A stretch of DNA of 5,446 nt from an uncultured Rhodanobacteraceae bacterium. Lineage in GTDB: Bacteria > Pseudomonadota > Gammaproteobacteria > Xanthomonadales > Rhodanobacteraceae. Every line of letters begins with the position of its first letter. Position 1 is the first letter of the stretch. This document shows, piece by piece, positions 4,708-5,446 of this stretch. The notes below the pieces were generated by a model, which saw nothing but the letters and a program-made list of their open reading frames with translations, was not told the origin of the DNA and did not search any database. A program made the position numbers and the translations under genes. Location of the stretch: NCBI GenBank assembly GCA_937902695.1, contig CALFNI010000105.1, positions 1-5,446 of the forward strand, in the 5' to 3' direction.

Positions 4708-5417
4708 ATGCCTGCCATTCTACCTGCCCGGCGGCCGCGCCTCGCGCGCGAGCTCAAAGAGATGCTGCGTCTCGCGCTGCCGCTCGTGACGGGGCAGCTC
4801 TCGGCGATCGGCATGAATGTGATCGACGCGATGCTCGCCGGTCATCTCGACGCGCACACGCTCGGTGCGGTCGCGGTAGGCACCAGCGTCTGGTCGCTCG
4901 CGATCGTCGCCGCGATCGGCGTCATGCTCGCGCTGCCGCCGTCGGTCGCGCAGTTGAACGGCGCGGGACGGCCCGCGGACATCGGCCCCCTGTTCCGGCA
5001 GGCGCTCTGGCTCTCGGCAGCGCTCGGCTCGTTGCTGCTCGTCGGCGTGCATGTCGGCGGGCCATTGCTCGTCGTCGCGATCGGCGTCGACGGCGCGCTC
5101 GTGCCGGATGTCACGCGCTTCCTGCACGCGATTTCGTTCGGCGCGCCGGCGCTCGCGCTCTTCTTCACGCTGCGCGGGCTGAGCGAAGGTTTCGGGCTGA
5201 CGCGGCCGACGATGTATTTCAGCCTGCTCGGCCTCGCGCTGCTCGGGCCGGTCGGCTACGTGCTGATGTACGGAAGGCTCGGCGTGCCGGCGCTGGGCGC
5301 GCTCGGCAGCGGCATCGCAACCGCCTGCGTGCTCTGGATCGAGGCATTCGCGTTCCTCGCCTACATCGCGACCCGGCGCCACTACCGCGCGCTCGCGCTT
5401 TTCGCGCATTTCGAGCC
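4708..5417 (+). CDS. norM: NorM-type MATE family multidrug efflux transporter, 3' half missing at contig end
   Basis: MATE transporters are inner-membrane antiporters that export cationic drugs in exchange for Na+ or H+. The frame from ATG 4708 has no stop up to the end and gives 237 genomic residues, about half of the usual 450-470, covering the N-terminal six-helix bundle. Recognisable parts: LALPLVTGQLSAIGMNVIDAMLAGH (22-46), with D40 at the position of the conserved helix-1 acidic residue (D36 in Vibrio NorM); LGAVAVGTSVW (52-62); ALPPSVAQLNGAG (75-87); LRGLSEGFGLTRPTM (155-169), matching the NorM LR...GLTRPTM motif; and LGSGIATACVLW (199-210). An internal ATG at 4762 (Met19) has AAAGAG directly against it, too close to act as a ribosome site, so I keep 4708. 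Codons from 5418 onward are adapter: the apparent C-terminus DRKSVVEGK must not be taken as protein. The substrate cannot be inferred. Confidence 0.93.
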
Positions 5418-5446
5418 AGATCGGAAGAGCGTCGTGGAGGGAAAGA
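5418..5446 (+). other. Illumina sequencing-adapter contamination at the contig end
   Basis: From 5418 the sequence begins AGATCGGAAGAGC, the shared 13-base Illumina TruSeq adapter start. It then continues as the read-2/universal adapter GTCGTGTAGGGAAAGA with one difference, G for T at 5437, so 28 of 29 bases match. It interrupts the MATE reading frame at a conserved transporter region and translates as DRKSVVEGK. This is an assembly artefact, not biology. Confidence 0.97.

Noticed and set aside
4720..5409. 229-residue minus-strand open frame opposite the MATE gene
   Set aside because: Highly charged Arg/Glu/Asp composition is the expected antisense of hydrophobic transporter codons. The plus frame has conserved MATE motifs.
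5418..5446. Apparent C-terminal extension DRKSVVEGK of the MATE protein
   Set aside because: It is translated Illumina adapter, not a biological tail or fusion.

Overview
This is a GC-rich window (about two thirds G+C by eye, strong GC preference at third codon positions). It looks like chromosomal DNA from a gammaproteobacterium of the Xanthomonadales/Lysobacterales type (Lysobacter, Luteimonas or Xanthomonas-like). That placement is inference. It rests on the codon style, on the group of ECF-like sigma factor, small membrane protein, DUF3106, DUF3667 and MATE genes, and on GCTACACT-type -10 elements. It looks like a short-read contig running to its physical end, because the last 29 bases are an Illumina adapter rather than genome.

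Layout, left to right. (1) Minus strand, 1-1359: the first 453 codons of priA (replication-restart helicase, primosomal protein N'), cut by the left edge inside its zinc-binding region. (2) 1360-1914: a 555-base divergent intergenic region, unusually rich in sites. It holds a -10-like element for priA, a perfect 6-bp inverted repeat, a tight cluster of three DnaA boxes, an AT-rich block, a lone TTGACA element and a possible nine-codon leader ORF. (3) Plus strand, 1915-3354: three overlapping genes forming one operon, namely an ECF-like sigma-70 factor, a small single-pass membrane protein (DUF3619-like) and an exported DUF3106 protein built from six exact 18-residue repeats. (4) Minus strand, 3379-4590: a DUF3667 zinc-ribbon membrane protein, convergent with the operon. 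(5) Plus strand, 4708-5417: the first half of a NorM-type MATE efflux transporter, probably translated from a nearly leaderless mRNA. (6) 5418-5446: sequencing adapter.

How the genes may work together: the sigma factor, membrane protein and periplasmic repeat protein have the architecture of an extracytoplasmic signalling unit, with a single-pass anti-sigma candidate and a helical periplasmic partner, formally like CnrH-CnrY-CnrX. No member of this DUF module has a function I can name, so it is the best candidate here for an undescribed system. The DnaA-box cluster beside priA is the second candidate: a DARS/datA-like or origin-like element, or a DnaA-responsive regulatory region.
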